Shown piece by piece: positions 63,436-64,000 of a stretch of DNA of 64,000 nt. Under the pieces are notes generated by a model, which worked only from the letters and a program-made list of their open reading frames with translations, had not been told where the DNA came from and did not search any database. Numbering within the stretch: position 1 is the stretch's first letter; every line of letters starts with the position of its first letter. Location: assembly GCF_026625705.1 (NCBI RefSeq), contig NZ_CP113059.1:4278001-4342000 (forward strand). Direction: 5' to 3'. Both the position numbers and the translations under genes were made by a program. This DNA is from Pedobacter sp. SL55. Lineage in GTDB: Bacteria; Bacteroidota; Bacteroidia; Sphingobacteriales; Sphingobacteriaceae.

Positions 63436-64000
63436 TTACTTACTTATTTGACGATAAAACCAATTATTCGGAATATCCTTTGCGTTACAACCATCCATTG
63501 CATACTGCAGCAATAAGGTATAACCACCGCCTCCTTCTACAAAATCTAAACGGAAAGGATGTAAGCCTTTTTCAAGTGCTACTTGTCCACTTTTTTCAAT
63601 TGGAGAATGAGGCCCTTCATTATCTATCACAAGCCTGTCGGCGATGTACAACATCCCTGCATCATCGCAAGTAAGATTGAAAGTATAAATTCCGGTTTCA
63701 GGTACTTCAATATAACCATCGTACTTTAAGCCAAACTGTGGAGCCTTCGCTTCTTTCGGCACGTTTATATTGTTTACCAAAAATTGTTGATCTGGCTTAC
63801 CTGCTATTTTTGCAACCTTATCTATAGGTTGATTATAAAAATCACAAGACAGACCACTCTCTAATTTTTCAGGAGATTTTATGGCAGTTGCAAAAGTTGA
63901 TGGCTTATAATTAACCGTGTAAATATCTCCCTTAGATTGAGCTCCTCCACTACTGAAAAGCGCAAATTTCAAACTGGTTGGCTGATTGATAGCCAAAGAG
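63436..64000 (-). CDS. C-terminal part of a GH20-like hexosaminidase with PA14 domain, 5' end outside
   Basis: The frame is open to the right edge. The visible 187 residues hold a small beta-sandwich tail (SLKFALFSSGGAQSKGDIYTV) followed by a PA14-type carbohydrate-binding domain (GLSCDFYNQP...YDGYIEVPETGIYTFNLTCDDAGMLYIADRLVIDNEGPHS...). This tail is common in Bacteroidota exo-hexosaminidases; the catalytic part is off the window, so the family is inferred. First visible gene of the N-glycan-type operon. Confidence 0.7.
   Translation of the reverse strand, partial: SLAINQPTSLKFALFSSGGAQSKGDIYTVNYKPSTFATAIKSPEKLESGLSCDFYNQPIDKVAKIAGKPDQQFLVNNINVPKEAKAPQFGLKYDGYIEVPETGIYTFNLTCDDAGMLYIADRLVIDNEGPHSPIEKSGQVALEKGLHPFRLDFVEGGGGYTLLLQYAMDGCNAKDIPNNWFYRQISK

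Overview
The window looks like a chromosome segment of a Bacteroidota bacterium of the Sphingobacteriaceae, most like Pedobacter. It has a SusC/SusD system, hybrid two-component regulator, T9SS sorting tail, TamL, long-form NusB, many DUFs typical of this phylum, promoters of the TTTG-N19-TAnnTTTG type and almost no Shine-Dalgarno sequences. A PL8 lyase resembles Pedobacter heparinus chondroitinase AC as I recall that protein.

Layout. (1) 1-22 kb is ordinary core genome: murA (cut by the left edge), ychF, a DUF3276 protein, an ABC exporter, leucine dehydrogenase, nusB, yajC-ybbR-coaE, tspO, a patatin with outer-membrane barrel, tamL, an rRNA methyltransferase, tRNA-Cys and pyrD. The gaps are filled with unusual heptamer-based repeats. 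(2) 22.2-29.2 kb is an integron-like cassette array. A tyrosine recombinase is followed by a palindromic attI-like site and two complete cassettes plus one truncated cassette. Each complete cassette starts with TT plus a private 6-base core that recurs, inverted, at the start of its own ~137-bp attC-like site. Cargo is a beta-propeller-like protein, a UvrD/HelD-type helicase (now frameshifted and split by an IS3/IS407-type insertion sequence) and the N-terminus of a DUF262/GmrS-like protein. The cores do not fit the classical GTTRRRY rule and the recombinase lacks the IntI-specific insertion. I consider this the most interesting system in the window. (3) 29.2-31.9 kb carries a truncated quinone-oxidoreductase-like gene, two short-chain dehydrogenases and a divergent HxlR regulator with a clear operator. 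(4) 31.9-32.3, 54.17-54.28 and 54.4-54.85 kb hold three copies of a MITE-like element with ACGTGAGTTCGGG-type ends, each with a perfect 6-bp target duplication. (5) 32.8-53.9 kb is a polysaccharide utilisation locus for glycosaminoglycan (GH20, GH3, GH88, DUF5017 lipoprotein, SusD, SusC, beta-helix lipoprotein, T9SS protein, PL8 chondroitin/hyaluronan lyase, HTCS regulator). (6) 55.0 kb to the right edge is a second saccharide locus that fits N-glycan/mannan breakdown (GH125, GH92, GH130, MFS transporter, GH3, partial GH20).

How it works together. In the first PUL, PL8 would cut chondroitin or hyaluronan to unsaturated disaccharides, SusCD would import them, GH88 would remove the unsaturated uronate and the HTCS would sense the product. 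In the second, GH92 and GH125 would trim alpha-mannose, GH130 would phosphorolyse a beta-mannoside and the MFS protein would import the product. Five single-base homopolymer indels break four genes between 27 and 54 kb. None is seen in the core genes, so either accessory genes are decaying or the assembly has residual indel errors.
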